From contig JAAYIK010000014.1 of NCBI GenBank assembly GCA_012523465.1, positions 62,001-126,000 of the forward strand: 64,000 nucleotides of DNA, written 5' to 3'. Source of the DNA: Lysobacteraceae bacterium. Lineage in GTDB: Bacteria > Pseudomonadota > Gammaproteobacteria > Nitrococcales > AK92. A program made the translations under genes and the position numbers. Shown piece after piece: positions 8,997-21,160 of the stretch (its first letter is position 1; every line of letters starts with the position of its first letter). The notes under the pieces are model-generated. The model was not told the origin of the DNA, made no database searches, and saw nothing but the letters and a program-made list of their open reading frames with translations.

Positions 8997-10135
8997 GCCC
9001 AACCGATTCGCTGGCGGCATTACGAACGATTCAAGACGCGCTCTGCGACTTGCTGGCGCCGTTGGCCGAGCGCGATCTCCGCAGCCAATTCCATCCCGAC
9101 CTCAGCCCGCTGGGCTGGCATCTGGGCCACTGCGTCTTCACGGAAGCCCTCTGGCTGAGCCGTGCTCGGGCGGTCCCGGCACCGGCCGCCGCGCTGCGCT
9201 CCCTGTACACGCCCGCGCTGTCGCCTAAACCGGCGCGCGGCGGCCGGCTGCCGACCAAGCCGACGCTGCTGACCTGGGCTCGCCGGCAGCAAGCGCGGCA
9301 CCGGGAGGCGCTGGCCGCGCTGCCGACGGCTGCCCTCACGCGCTACCGCCTCGCTGACCTGCCCCTGTTCCTGGCCCAGCATCATGCCCAGCATCTGGAG
9401 ACCATGCGGATGGCGCTGGCGCAGCGCACCGCTCGCCAGGCCATGCCGCCCGCTGGCGCCACCCTGGAAGCCCTGCCACCGCGGCAGGATGCGGTCCTGC
9501 TGCCAGCCGGCCAATATCGGCTGGGCAGCACCGCCGCGGCCGCCTACGACAACGAGCAGCCGCCGCGCGCGGTGCGCCTGCAGGCCGCACGGCTGGCCCG
9601 CCGCGCAGTCAGCAATGCCGAATTCCTGGGCTTCATGGAGGATGGGGGCTACCGGCGCCGGGAGCTCTGGAGCGAGGCCGGCTGGCGCTGGCGCAGCCGG
9701 CTGCACGCGCTGCGGCCGGAATACTGGCGGCAGGCACCCAACGGCGGCTGGCTGCTGCTGCGGCCAGACGGCTGCCAGCCCCTGCCGGGCGACGAGCCGC
9801 TGCTCGGCATCAGCCGCTACGAGGCCGAGGCCTTTGCCAACTGGGCCGGCGCCAGGCTGGTCCACGAATACGAATGGGAGGCGGCGGCAGGACTGGGCTT
9901 GCTGGAGGATGCCGGCATGGTCTGGGAATGGTGCGGCAACCGCTTTCATCCCTACCCGGGCTTTCGCGCGTTTCCCTACGCCGGCTACTCCCTGCCCTGG
10001 TTCGATGGCCGCCACTACGTCTTGCGTGGCGGCAGCTCCCAGACCGTACCCTGGCTGAAGCGGACCAGCTTCAGGAACTTTTACCCGGCGCACCAGCGTC
10101 ACCTCTTCGCCGGGCTGCGCCTGGCCCTCCCCTAG
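8993..10135 (+). CDS. egtB: Ergothioneine sulfoxide synthase EgtB
   Basis: The 380-residue protein joins an N-terminal DinB-like domain to a C-terminal FGE-sulfatase-like domain. Iron ligands are visible: His in SPLGWHLGHCVFTEALW and the HX3HXE motif HHAQHLE. The second domain shows YDNEQPPRAV, GISRYEAEAFANWAG, WEWCGNRFHPYPGF and the closing HLFAGLRLA. EgtB joins hercynine to cysteine or gamma-glutamylcysteine with oxygen. It is about 50 residues shorter than mycobacterial EgtB. A selenoneine synthase (SenA) is possible, but no senB or senC neighbours are seen, while egtC and egtD are. Confidence 0.88.
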   Translation: MSPTDSLAALRTIQDALCDLLAPLAERDLRSQFHPDLSPLGWHLGHCVFTEALWLSRARAVPAPAAALRSLYTPALSPKPARGGRLPTKPTLLTWARRQQARHREALAALPTAALTRYRLADLPLFLAQHHAQHLETMRMALAQRTARQAMPPAGATLEALPPRQDAVLLPAGQYRLGSTAAAAYDNEQPPRAVRLQAARLARRAVSNAEFLGFMEDGGYRRRELWSEAGWRWRSRLHALRPEYWRQAPNGGWLLLRPDGCQPLPGDEPLLGISRYEAEAFANWAGARLVHEYEWEAAAGLGLLEDAGMVWEWCGNRFHPYPGFRAFPYAGYSLPWFDGRHYVLRGGSSQTVPWLKRTSFRNFYPAHQRHLFAGLRLALP

Positions 10136-10151
10136 GCCGGCAGGACGCTTG

Positions 10152-12290
10152 CTAGAGGCCGGCCCGAGCCGTACGCAGATTGGCGATCACCGCCTCCAGC
10201 GCCCGGTCGAAGAGCTGGTCGTCGTCGAGGATCACGGCCTCGCCGTGGCGCAGCGCCTTGGCCACGTCTTCCCGGCTCCGTTCCAGCATCTTGAAGCCGG
10301 CACGGTTGACGAACACCAGCTGCTGGCCGTCATTGAGCCGCGCCGAGAGCTTGGCCCGCAGGGCGGGGCCATCGCCCTGGGAGAACTCCAGCCAGGTGCC
10401 CAGCGGCAGCTCGTCCACTTTCTGCAGCTGCGATAGGAGCGCCGGATCCGGCTCCGGTTCAGGTTCCGGCTCGGGCGCCTCGCAGGCCGCAGCCGCCTGG
10501 GGCGCAGGCGGCGTCGGCACGGGCTGCTGTTCGGTGGAAGCGGCCAGGCAGCGCACATGCTCCGCCTCCAGCTGCTTGAACAGCTGGTTCATTTCGTAGG
10601 GATTGAACAGAATGGCGTTGAGGCCCTCGCGCAAATCCTGCAGCAGCTGGGGTATCTCCAGCAGCTGCCGGCGTCGCGCCTCCGCCGAACGCTGGGGCTG
10701 GACGCTGGCGATCAGCCGGTCGACCACCTCCAGCTTCTGCCGCCAGTCGCTGCCTTCCTCGCCGGACTTGAGATAGGCCAGGAACAGCACCTTGGACCAG
10801 GCATCGCCCAGCAGCTTGTGGACGACCTCGGGCAGGTCGTAGCCGCGCGTGCGCCGCTGTATTTCGGCGCTCACCCGTGCCTTGGCGCGCTCGATCTTGG
10901 CCTTGCCTTCGGCCGCCTGGCGAGTGCGCTCCTCGACCAGGCGCGCCCGCTCCTCCTCTTCCTCGAGGAAGATTAGGAAATCGTCCAGCAGGTCGGAGAA
11001 CAGCTGCGGATCGTCCTCGAACTCCGCAAGAATCCGCTCGACGGTGAGCTTGATGCGGCTGTAGAGAGGATCGCTGTCCAGCTGCTCGGGCTCCACCCAG
11101 CCGATGGAGGCGCGCGCCATTTCGTTGATCAGGCGCCGGGCCGGATGCTGCTTGTGGCTGAAGAAGGAGCCATCCAGCAGGGCGACCTTGAGCACCGGGA
11201 TTTGCAGCCGGGCCAGCAGGGCCTTGATGCGCGACGGCAGACGGGGATCGTCAAGGATGACGTCGAACAGCATGCCGACGATGTCGATGGCGGCCCCTTC
11301 CAGCGAGCCGATTCGCTGGGCGGTTCCGCCGGGTGCCGCTGCCAAGTACTGGCCCAGGGTCTCCCTGACCTCGGCGCTGCGCCAGGCCCCGGACTGGGTC
11401 TGCATTTGCGACAGGGCGCCGACCAGCGCGTCCAGGCTTGCCGTTGACTCGCTGCCGGCGACCGGCTCCAGCCCGGCAAAGCCGGGAACAGCGTGCTCGC
11501 CCAACAGCTGGCGCAGGCCGTCCAGCAGCGGCTGCTGCGCGGCGCCGGCCGTCGTCGGCGCGCCCCGCCCTGTCCGCACCGGCCCTGCCGCGCCCGACGT
11601 GGAGCGCCGAGCCGCCATGGGAGGCGGACGGATGCCTGCCTGGGCAAATATCTGCAGCGATTCGTCATAGAGGCCGCCCACCCCGCCCAGGACGTGGAGA
11701 TCGAAAAGCTTGTACAGCACCAGTCGGGGGGCGAGCTCGATGTCAATGTCGCTGGTGGCGTCAACGAAGGCCTGCACCAGCTGGGCCGGATCGAAGGGGT
11801 TACTGTCCTCGTCGCTGGGCAGCCGCGGAAAAACCTGCTCCAGACAGCGCTGCAGCTGCAGCAGCCGCCGCGCTTCCCGCGCCCGGGTTTTGGAAATCAT
11901 GCCGTCGATGGCGATGCTGGTCTCCAGGGCTTCGTTGTCGAGCAGCGTCAAGCTGTCCTCGTCCACCGGCGTCGCCGGCTGCTCGCGCCGCTGCCGCGCC
12001 CGGCCCAGGTCGGCGAAGGGACGCTCAAGCGCCTGGCGAAACTCCTGCTCCACTCGGCGCCGCTCCAGCCGCAGCTGGCGCATGGCCATGAAGTAGGCGC
12101 TCTGGATCTGGTTGTTCTCGGCCTTGTCGGCCCGCTCGAAGAAGGCGTCGTCGACCTTGTCCAGCATGGCCGCCAGCGCGCGGCTCAGCCGGTCGACCAC
12201 ATGCTGCCGGATACGACCATAAGCTTCTTGTCCTGCAGCGGCACGGACCGCATTGGAATTCAGGTAGACGACATTGTCCTCCTGACTCAT
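10152..12290 (-). CDS. DUF1631 family protein with C-terminal PilZ-like region
   Basis: This 712-residue soluble protein starts at MSQEDNVVYLN, with GGAGGGA nine bases upstream. It is mostly helical and charged, with probable coiled-coil stretches around residues 440-490 (LEEEEERARLVEER). The last ~90 residues, after a Pro/Glu linker, look like a PilZ beta-barrel (LPLGTWLEFSQGDG, LVFVNRAGFKML). DUF1631 proteins are often mislabelled thymidine phosphorylase; no enzymatic motif is visible. A c-di-GMP-linked role is only inferred. It converges on egtB with a 16-base gap. Confidence 0.78.
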   Translation of the reverse strand: MSQEDNVVYLNSNAVRAAAGQEAYGRIRQHVVDRLSRALAAMLDKVDDAFFERADKAENNQIQSAYFMAMRQLRLERRRVEQEFRQALERPFADLGRARQRREQPATPVDEDSLTLLDNEALETSIAIDGMISKTRAREARRLLQLQRCLEQVFPRLPSDEDSNPFDPAQLVQAFVDATSDIDIELAPRLVLYKLFDLHVLGGVGGLYDESLQIFAQAGIRPPPMAARRSTSGAAGPVRTGRGAPTTAGAAQQPLLDGLRQLLGEHAVPGFAGLEPVAGSESTASLDALVGALSQMQTQSGAWRSAEVRETLGQYLAAAPGGTAQRIGSLEGAAIDIVGMLFDVILDDPRLPSRIKALLARLQIPVLKVALLDGSFFSHKQHPARRLINEMARASIGWVEPEQLDSDPLYSRIKLTVERILAEFEDDPQLFSDLLDDFLIFLEEEEERARLVEERTRQAAEGKAKIERAKARVSAEIQRRTRGYDLPEVVHKLLGDAWSKVLFLAYLKSGEEGSDWRQKLEVVDRLIASVQPQRSAEARRRQLLEIPQLLQDLREGLNAILFNPYEMNQLFKQLEAEHVRCLAASTEQQPVPTPPAPQAAAACEAPEPEPEPEPDPALLSQLQKVDELPLGTWLEFSQGDGPALRAKLSARLNDGQQLVFVNRAGFKMLERSREDVAKALRHGEAVILDDDQLFDRALEAVIANLRTARAGL

Positions 12291-12694
12291 GGCCGTTATC
12301 CCTCCTGCATTGTAGATGCCGCTGCTGCCAGGCGGCACCGGCACAAGTCAAACACGCCTCGTCGGCCCCATATCGTGCATCGCCAACATGAAAATTGGGT
12401 TGCTGGCAAGGAGCTCTCCGGCAGCGAGGACGAATATCCCCACGGATACTCCTAGTCTGCCGAACCAGCACGCCTTTTCGGCGTGATACGGTTCACACTG
12501 TCGGGGTAGCCCCTGGGCGCAAAAGCCTGCTGAAACGGCTGGAAAACCCTATAATCAGCCTGGTGCTGACTTCCGCGCGCCAGGGTCGATCCTGGCCGCG
12601 CGTTACCGACATGCGTTTGCGACGCAAACCGGCCTGCCGCGCCGGCAGCCCACCCCATGAACACGCAAATTACGCGATCTTAGGGAGACCAATC
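12291..12694 (+). other. 404-base intergenic region with fbaB promoter and structured leader
   Basis: The gap separates divergent DUF1631 and fbaB. A perfect TATAAT lies at 12550-12555. Downstream, in the predicted leader, are a GC hairpin (arms 12574-12584 and 12591-12602, one bulge) and a perfect 7-base inverted repeat GTTTGCG-A-CGCAAAC (12615-12629). The ribosome site GGGAGA precedes the aldolase ATG. No protein-coding sequence is evident. Confidence 0.6.
12550..12555 (+). promoter_or_regulatory. -10 element of the fbaB promoter
   Basis: TATAAT matches the sigma-70 -10 consensus exactly. No good -35 is present (TGCTGA with a 16-base spacer is the best), so an activator may be used. Transcription would begin near 12562, giving a leader of about 130 bases. 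Confidence 0.5.
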
Positions 12695-13747
<1,053 letters not shown>

Positions 13748-13756
13748 TCGGTAACC

Positions 13757-13785
13757 GCCCGCCGGCCAGGCCGGCGGGCGCGTTT
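13757..13785 (+). terminator. Terminator of fbaB
   Basis: A perfect GC stem (GCCCGCCGGCC / GGCCGGCGGGC, 13757-13779) is followed by GCGTTTT, ten bases after the fbaB stop. The U run is short but the stem is very strong. Confidence 0.75.
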
Positions 13786-13793
13786 TGCGGGCA

Positions 13794-13837
13794 TAAAAAA
13801 ACCGGTTCGACAATTGGGGGGGGATGGGTCGAACCGG
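13794..13837 (-). terminator. Intrinsic terminator on the minus strand, no close gene
   Basis: A perfect 10-base inverted repeat (CCGGTTCGAC at 13802-13811, GTCGAACCGG at 13828-13837) encloses a 16-base loop containing a run of eight G (C on the minus strand). On the minus strand the stem is followed by TTTTTTTA, a strong U tract. The nearest minus-strand gene, the lipoprotein ending at 14019, stops 180 bases earlier. It may end that mRNA or an unannotated small RNA. Confidence 0.65.
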
Positions 13838-14018
13838 CCATAAAAACACGCTTTGCTGCTGTCTGATTCCCTGGCTAATGCCTCTGCTCAATAAGACCGC
13901 TCGATAGCGCTACGGTTCCCGCAGTTCATCACCTCCCGTCTCGCTGTCCGTGAAACGAGATGGGGACGGTTCACGAAGTTTCAAGGCGGAAGAAGGAAAA
14001 ATTTTCCCCACTAGCCGC

Positions 14019-14171
14019 TCAGCGCTCGGTGGCATCATCGATGGCCCGGCCGGTGTCCTCGGCGGCCCGATCCGCCCGCTCCCCAGCACGCTCGAGCGGC
14101 CCTTCCTGCTCACAGCCGACCAGCCCGCTGACCCCCAACCCTAAGAGCACCAGCATCAGTAATCCGCGCAT
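14019..14171 (-). CDS. Small lipoprotein with charged helical tail
   Basis: The 50-residue product starts at MRGLLMLVLL, with AAAGGAGG seven bases upstream. It has a hydrophobic signal of about 18 residues ending in the lipobox LVGC, so it should be lipid-anchored. The mature part is short and amphipathic (ERAGERADRAAEDTGRAIDD). Such tiny lipoproteins are common and mostly uncharacterised. It is divergent from the amidoligase with 93 bases between starts, and may share regulation with it. Confidence 0.7.
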   Translation of the reverse strand: MRGLLMLVLLGLGVSGLVGCEQEGPLERAGERADRAAEDTGRAIDDATER

Positions 14172-14264
14172 TCCCGGCCTCCTTTCGGCACCCGTTGTCC
14201 CTTCCTCCTTTATCTGCGGGCCGAACGCCGCCATTCAAAAGCCGCAGGGCAGAGCGGGAGCAGA

Positions 14265-15299
14265 ATGGACGCGGTCATGCATGGCTATCCCTTTCCACGG
14301 CGGATGCTGGCTGCCGATGGCACCGAACGCACCGTCGGCATCGAGCTCGAGTTCGCCGGCCTCGAGCTGGAGGACATCGCCCGGATCGTGATCGAGCTCT
14401 ACGGCGGCCACCTGGTGCCCGTCAGTCGCTTCGAATGCCGGGCGGCGGACACCGCCCTCGGCACCTTTCGCATCGAGATCGACCTCATACCGCTCAAGCG
14501 GCGCAGCCATCTGCGGCTGCTGGATCGTCTCGGCCTGGAGCTGGAGCCGGAGTCGCTGCGCCACGCCGAGGACGTGCTGGCGCGGGTGGCAGGAACGCTG
14601 ATTCCGCACGAGATCGCCAGCCCGCCACTGGCCATGCACCTGCTGCCATGCCTGGAGCGGCTTCGCGCTCGCCTGCAGGCCGCCCACGCCCGCGGCACCA
14701 AGGCCTTGCCGCACTATGCCTTTGGGCTGCAGTTCAATCCGGAGATTCCGGCCAGGGACGCGACCACCATCCTCAACTATCTGCGCGCCTTTTTGTTGCT
14801 GGCGGACTGGCTGGAGCAGCAGGGCCGCATCGCCCTGGCGCGCCGCCTGTCGAGCTTCATCAGTGCCTTTCCCCTGGCCTATGCCCGTAGCGTGCTACAG
14901 CCGGACTATGCCCCCGGGCTCGGCCAGCTGATCGACGACTACGCCCTCGCCAACCCGACCCGCAACCGTCCCCTCGATCTGCTGCCCCTGTTCGCCTATC
15001 TGGCTCCCGCCCGGCTGCGGCGCGAGCTGGCCGAGAACCGCATCAAGATCAATCCGCGCCCGACCCTCCACTATCGTCTGCCCAATTGCCTGATCGACGA
15101 GCCCGACTGGACCCTGGCGCGGGAATGGGCCGGCTGGGTCGCGGTCGACAATCTGGCGCAGTCGCCCGGGAAGATCGCGGCCATGAGCGAGGACTTCTTG
15201 GCGCGGCGCGGGCATGTCATGGTCGGCTATGACGAGTCCTGGGCGCAGCGAGTGGCGCAGGAGTGGCTGCAGGCCATCATCGACCCGTCATCGGCGTAA
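14265..15299 (+). CDS. Amidoligase family protein (carboxylate-amine ligase, glutamine-synthetase fold)
   Basis: The 344-residue protein matches the amidoligase family, relatives of glutamine synthetase and glutamate-cysteine ligase predicted to make amide or peptide bonds with ATP. Visible signatures are the metal-binding strand VGIELEFAGLELED, FRIEIDLIPL, the loop HEIASPPLAM and GLQFNPEIPA. The substrate is unknown. GGGAG lies before the ATG. Its end overlaps the next gene, a glutamine amidotransferase, by 37 bases. The pairing suggests the ligase installs an amide that the partner donates or hydrolyses. Confidence 0.82.
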   Translation: MDAVMHGYPFPRRMLAADGTERTVGIELEFAGLELEDIARIVIELYGGHLVPVSRFECRAADTALGTFRIEIDLIPLKRRSHLRLLDRLGLELEPESLRHAEDVLARVAGTLIPHEIASPPLAMHLLPCLERLRARLQAAHARGTKALPHYAFGLQFNPEIPARDATTILNYLRAFLLLADWLEQQGRIALARRLSSFISAFPLAYARSVLQPDYAPGLGQLIDDYALANPTRNRPLDLLPLFAYLAPARLRRELAENRIKINPRPTLHYRLPNCLIDEPDWTLAREWAGWVAVDNLAQSPGKIAAMSEDFLARRGHVMVGYDESWAQRVAQEWLQAIIDPSSA

Positions 15300-16063
15300 C
15301 CGGCCCCGACCGCGGCGGCCTGGCGGCCTGGTGGTTCACGCGGCTGGCGCTTTGGCGCGCTGGCGCCACGGCGGTGCGGATCACGCCCGGCCGTCCCCAG
15401 CCCCTGCAGGGGCTGGACGGACTGGTCATCGGTGGCGGCGCCGACATCGATCCCGCGCTCTACGGCGATGCAAGCAGCCTGCCGCAAAGCTCGCTCAAGC
15501 AGCAGGAGCGCAATCTGGCCCGCTGGCTGCTGTCGCTGCTGCTGTTCCCCCTGATTTATCTGGCCCGCCGCATCCTCAGCACCATGACCCATCCGCCCGG
15601 CGGCGACCCCGACCGCGACCGCCTGGAGACTGCGCTGCTGCGCGAAGCCTTGCAGCACGGACTGCCGGTGCTAGGCATCTGCCGCGGCGCCCAGCTGCTC
15701 AACGTGGTCTGTGGCGGCTCGCTGCACCGGGATCTGGCGGATTTCTACGTGGAAGCGCCGCAGCTGCGCACCATCTGGCCGGAGAAGCTGATTTGCATCG
15801 AAGCCGGCACTCGCCTTGCCGCCATCCTCGACTGCAGCGCCTGCCGGGTCAACTCGCTGCACAGCCATGCCGTCAACGCGCTGGCGCCCGAGCTGCGCTT
15901 CGCGGCCCGCGAACCCAACGGCGTGGTGCAGGCCATCGAGCACCGGCGGCTGCCGTTCGCCATCGGCGTGCAGTGGCACCCGGAATACCTGCCTCAGCGC
16001 CACGAGCAGCAGAACCTGTTCCGGGCCCTGGCGAAGCAAGCGCGCGTCTGCATGGCATCATGA
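15263..16063 (+). CDS. Class I glutamine amidotransferase / gamma-glutamyl hydrolase (peptidase C26-like)
   Basis: The 266-residue protein begins at a GTG inside the amidoligase gene. The triad is present: Cys140 in LGICRGAQLLN, with His and Glu in GVQWHPEY near residues 239-241. The oxyanion region is LVIGGGADIDPALYG. Closest known relatives are PuuD-type gamma-glutamyl-GABA hydrolases. Unlike them it carries a hydrophobic insert near residues 88-103 (RWLLSLLLFPLIYLAR) before the nucleophile elbow, which might bind a membrane. It could trim a gamma-glutamyl product made by the amidoligase. Confidence 0.85.
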   Translation: MAAGHHRPVIGVTGPDRGGLAAWWFTRLALWRAGATAVRITPGRPQPLQGLDGLVIGGGADIDPALYGDASSLPQSSLKQQERNLARWLLSLLLFPLIYLARRILSTMTHPPGGDPDRDRLETALLREALQHGLPVLGICRGAQLLNVVCGGSLHRDLADFYVEAPQLRTIWPEKLICIEAGTRLAAILDCSACRVNSLHSHAVNALAPELRFAAREPNGVVQAIEHRRLPFAIGVQWHPEYLPQRHEQQNLFRALAKQARVCMAS

Positions 16064-16150
16064 ATTCGATACATAAAGACCAGAGCTTGCCCGTGGCATA
16101 ATTCACGGTCACCTTGTCCATCCACTCCTTGGTTCAAGTTCGAGCGCACC

Positions 16151-19843
<3,693 letters not shown>

Positions 19844-19870
19844 CGGACCTGCCGGTCTCGCCGGGGCAGA

Positions 19871-19892
19871 CCTGTCGCCGATCTCCGACAGG
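19871..19892 (+). terminator. Possible hairpin terminator after metH
   Basis: CCTGTCG (19871-19877) and CGACAGG (19886-19892) form a perfect 7-base stem 28 bases after the metH stop. There is no clear U run, so it may act only as an RNA-stabilising or Rho-assisted end. Confidence 0.35.
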
Positions 19893-19983
19893 CAAGAGAG
19901 TTGAAATCTTCTAATGCGGACTAGAGTACATAGCCGCGGCCGCACTCGGCCGCAGCCCGATTTCAGACGTCAAGGAGGACGCA

Positions 19984-20328
19984 ATGAAGCACAAGTCAAC
20001 TCTCGCCTGCATTCTGGTCCTGGCGGCTGCCCCGGCTTTTGCCGCCAGCAGCGGCAGCGGCATGGGCGGCACGCTGTCGTTCGACAGCCTCGACACGGAC
20101 GGCGACGGCTACATCAGCGGGCAGGAAGCCCAGACCGCCGGCATGAGCGTGATGGATCTGGACGCCGACGGCGACGGCCAGGTCTCCCAGGATGAGTTCG
20201 AGACCGCCTCCAGTGCCGGCAGCGGCGCCGGTGGCAGCACCGGCGGCACTACCGGCGGATCCATGGGCAGCGGCTCCTCGGGGAGCAGCACCATGGGCAG
20301 CACCTCCGGCAGCAGCAGTAGCGGCTGA
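19984..20328 (+). CDS. Secreted EF-hand protein with Gly/Ser-rich tail
   Basis: The 114-residue product has a clear signal peptide (residues 1-20, cleaved after AFA). Two canonical EF-hand loops follow: DTDGDGYISGQE (37-48) and DADGDGQVSQDE (60-71), both with full calcium-ligand spacing. From residue 76 the rest is a low-complexity Gly/Ser/Thr tail. It should bind calcium in the periplasm or outside the cell. AGGAGG lies close before the ATG. I do not recognise a specific family, and a partner is not evident nearby. Confidence 0.8.
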   Translation: MKHKSTLACILVLAAAPAFAASSGSGMGGTLSFDSLDTDGDGYISGQEAQTAGMSVMDLDADGDGQVSQDEFETASSAGSGAGGSTGGTTGGSMGSGSSGSSTMGSTSGSSSSG

Positions 20329-20339
20329 GGCCGCGGCCA

Positions 20340-20365
20340 GGCAAGCGTCCCTGCGGACGCTTGCC
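20340..20365. terminator. Bidirectional hairpin between EF-hand gene and ABC permease
   Basis: A perfect 11-base stem, GGCAAGCGTCC / GGACGCTTGCC with loop CTGC, lies between the two convergent stop codons (20328 and 20377). A T-poor tail (CGCCCCTTGCG) makes it a weak intrinsic terminator, but its place suits one for both genes. Confidence 0.6.
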
Positions 20366-20376
20366 GCCCCTTGCGT

Positions 20377-21156
20377 TCAGCCGCGCAGCCGGCGCCGTAG
20401 AATGGCGGTGCACAGCCAGAAGGCGGCGACCGTATAAAGCAGCATCACGAGGAAATGCAGCCCCACGCTGCCGACCTCCCCACCCGTCAGCAACGGCCGG
20501 ATCAGTTCGATGGAATGCACCAGCGGCAGCAGCCGCGCGCCCGCCGCAATCGCTGGCGGCAGCTGCTCCAGGGGGAAAAACACCCCGCTCAGCAGCAGCA
20601 TGGGCGTCAGGACCAGCGTGAAATAGTAGGTGAACACATCGTAGTTGCGCGCCAGCGCGGTCACCACCATGGCCATGCAGGCGAAGCACCCTCCCGTCAG
20701 CAGCACCACCGGCAGCACCCACACCGCCCGCCAATCGGCGATCAGTCCCATGGCGAAAGCCACCAGCAGGATGGCGCCGGAATTGATCAGGGCCTTGGTG
20801 GCGGCCCAGACCACCTCGCCCAGCAGCACATCCTCCACCTCCAGCGGCGCATGCAGCATGGCAGCCCAGGTCTGCTGCATGTGCATGCGGGTAAAGGCCG
20901 AGTACATGGCCTCGAAGCTGGCCGCCATCATGGCGCTGGAGCAGACGATGCCGGTGGCCAGGAACACCATGTAGGGCAGGCCGCCGACCTCGCCGATCAA
21001 CCGGCCGAAGCCGTAGCCCAGCGCCAGCAGATACAGCAGCGGCTCGCCAAAATTGCCGACGATGGAAGGCGCCAGCAGCTTGCGCCAGACGTTGAAGTTG
21101 CGGCGCCAAACGGGAAGAAAGCGCCAGCTCAGGCGTGGCGGTGAGAAATCGAACAT
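20377..21156 (-). CDS. ABC-2 type exporter permease, NodJ-like
   Basis: The 259-residue membrane protein has six hydrophobic segments and the ABC-2/NodJ pattern: WRRNFNVWRKLLAPSIVGNF at the start, ATGIVCSSAMMAASFE, and the late loop PMLLLSGVFFPLEQLP. It pairs with the ATPase just upstream (4 bases apart). NodIJ-type exporters in non-rhizobial bacteria have no agreed substrate; lipid- or saccharide-like molecules are possible. No biosynthetic genes nearby narrow this down. Confidence 0.88.
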   Translation of the reverse strand: MFDFSPPRLSWRFLPVWRRNFNVWRKLLAPSIVGNFGEPLLYLLALGYGFGRLIGEVGGLPYMVFLATGIVCSSAMMAASFEAMYSAFTRMHMQQTWAAMLHAPLEVEDVLLGEVVWAATKALINSGAILLVAFAMGLIADWRAVWVLPVVLLTGGCFACMAMVVTALARNYDVFTYYFTLVLTPMLLLSGVFFPLEQLPPAIAAGARLLPLVHSIELIRPLLTGGEVGSVGLHFLVMLLYTVAAFWLCTAILRRRLRG

Positions 21157-21160
21157 GCGA

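Noticed and set aside
8993-10135. EgtB being a selenoneine synthase (SenA)
   Set aside because: No senB or senC-like gene is nearby, whereas egtC and egtD are; kept only as an alternative.
12529-12542. Cra/FruR-like half-site GCTGAAACGG before fbaB
   Set aside because: Only one half fits the Cra consensus; the other half does not, so chance is likely.
13910-14113. 67-codon minus-strand frame overlapping the small lipoprotein
   Set aside because: No ribosome site or signal; the lipoprotein frame has a lipobox and a strong ribosome site.
16091-16108. CCGTG-N8-CACGG inverted repeat around CATAAT before metH
   Set aside because: It is short and no -35 lies 16-18 bases upstream, so neither promoter nor operator could be supported.
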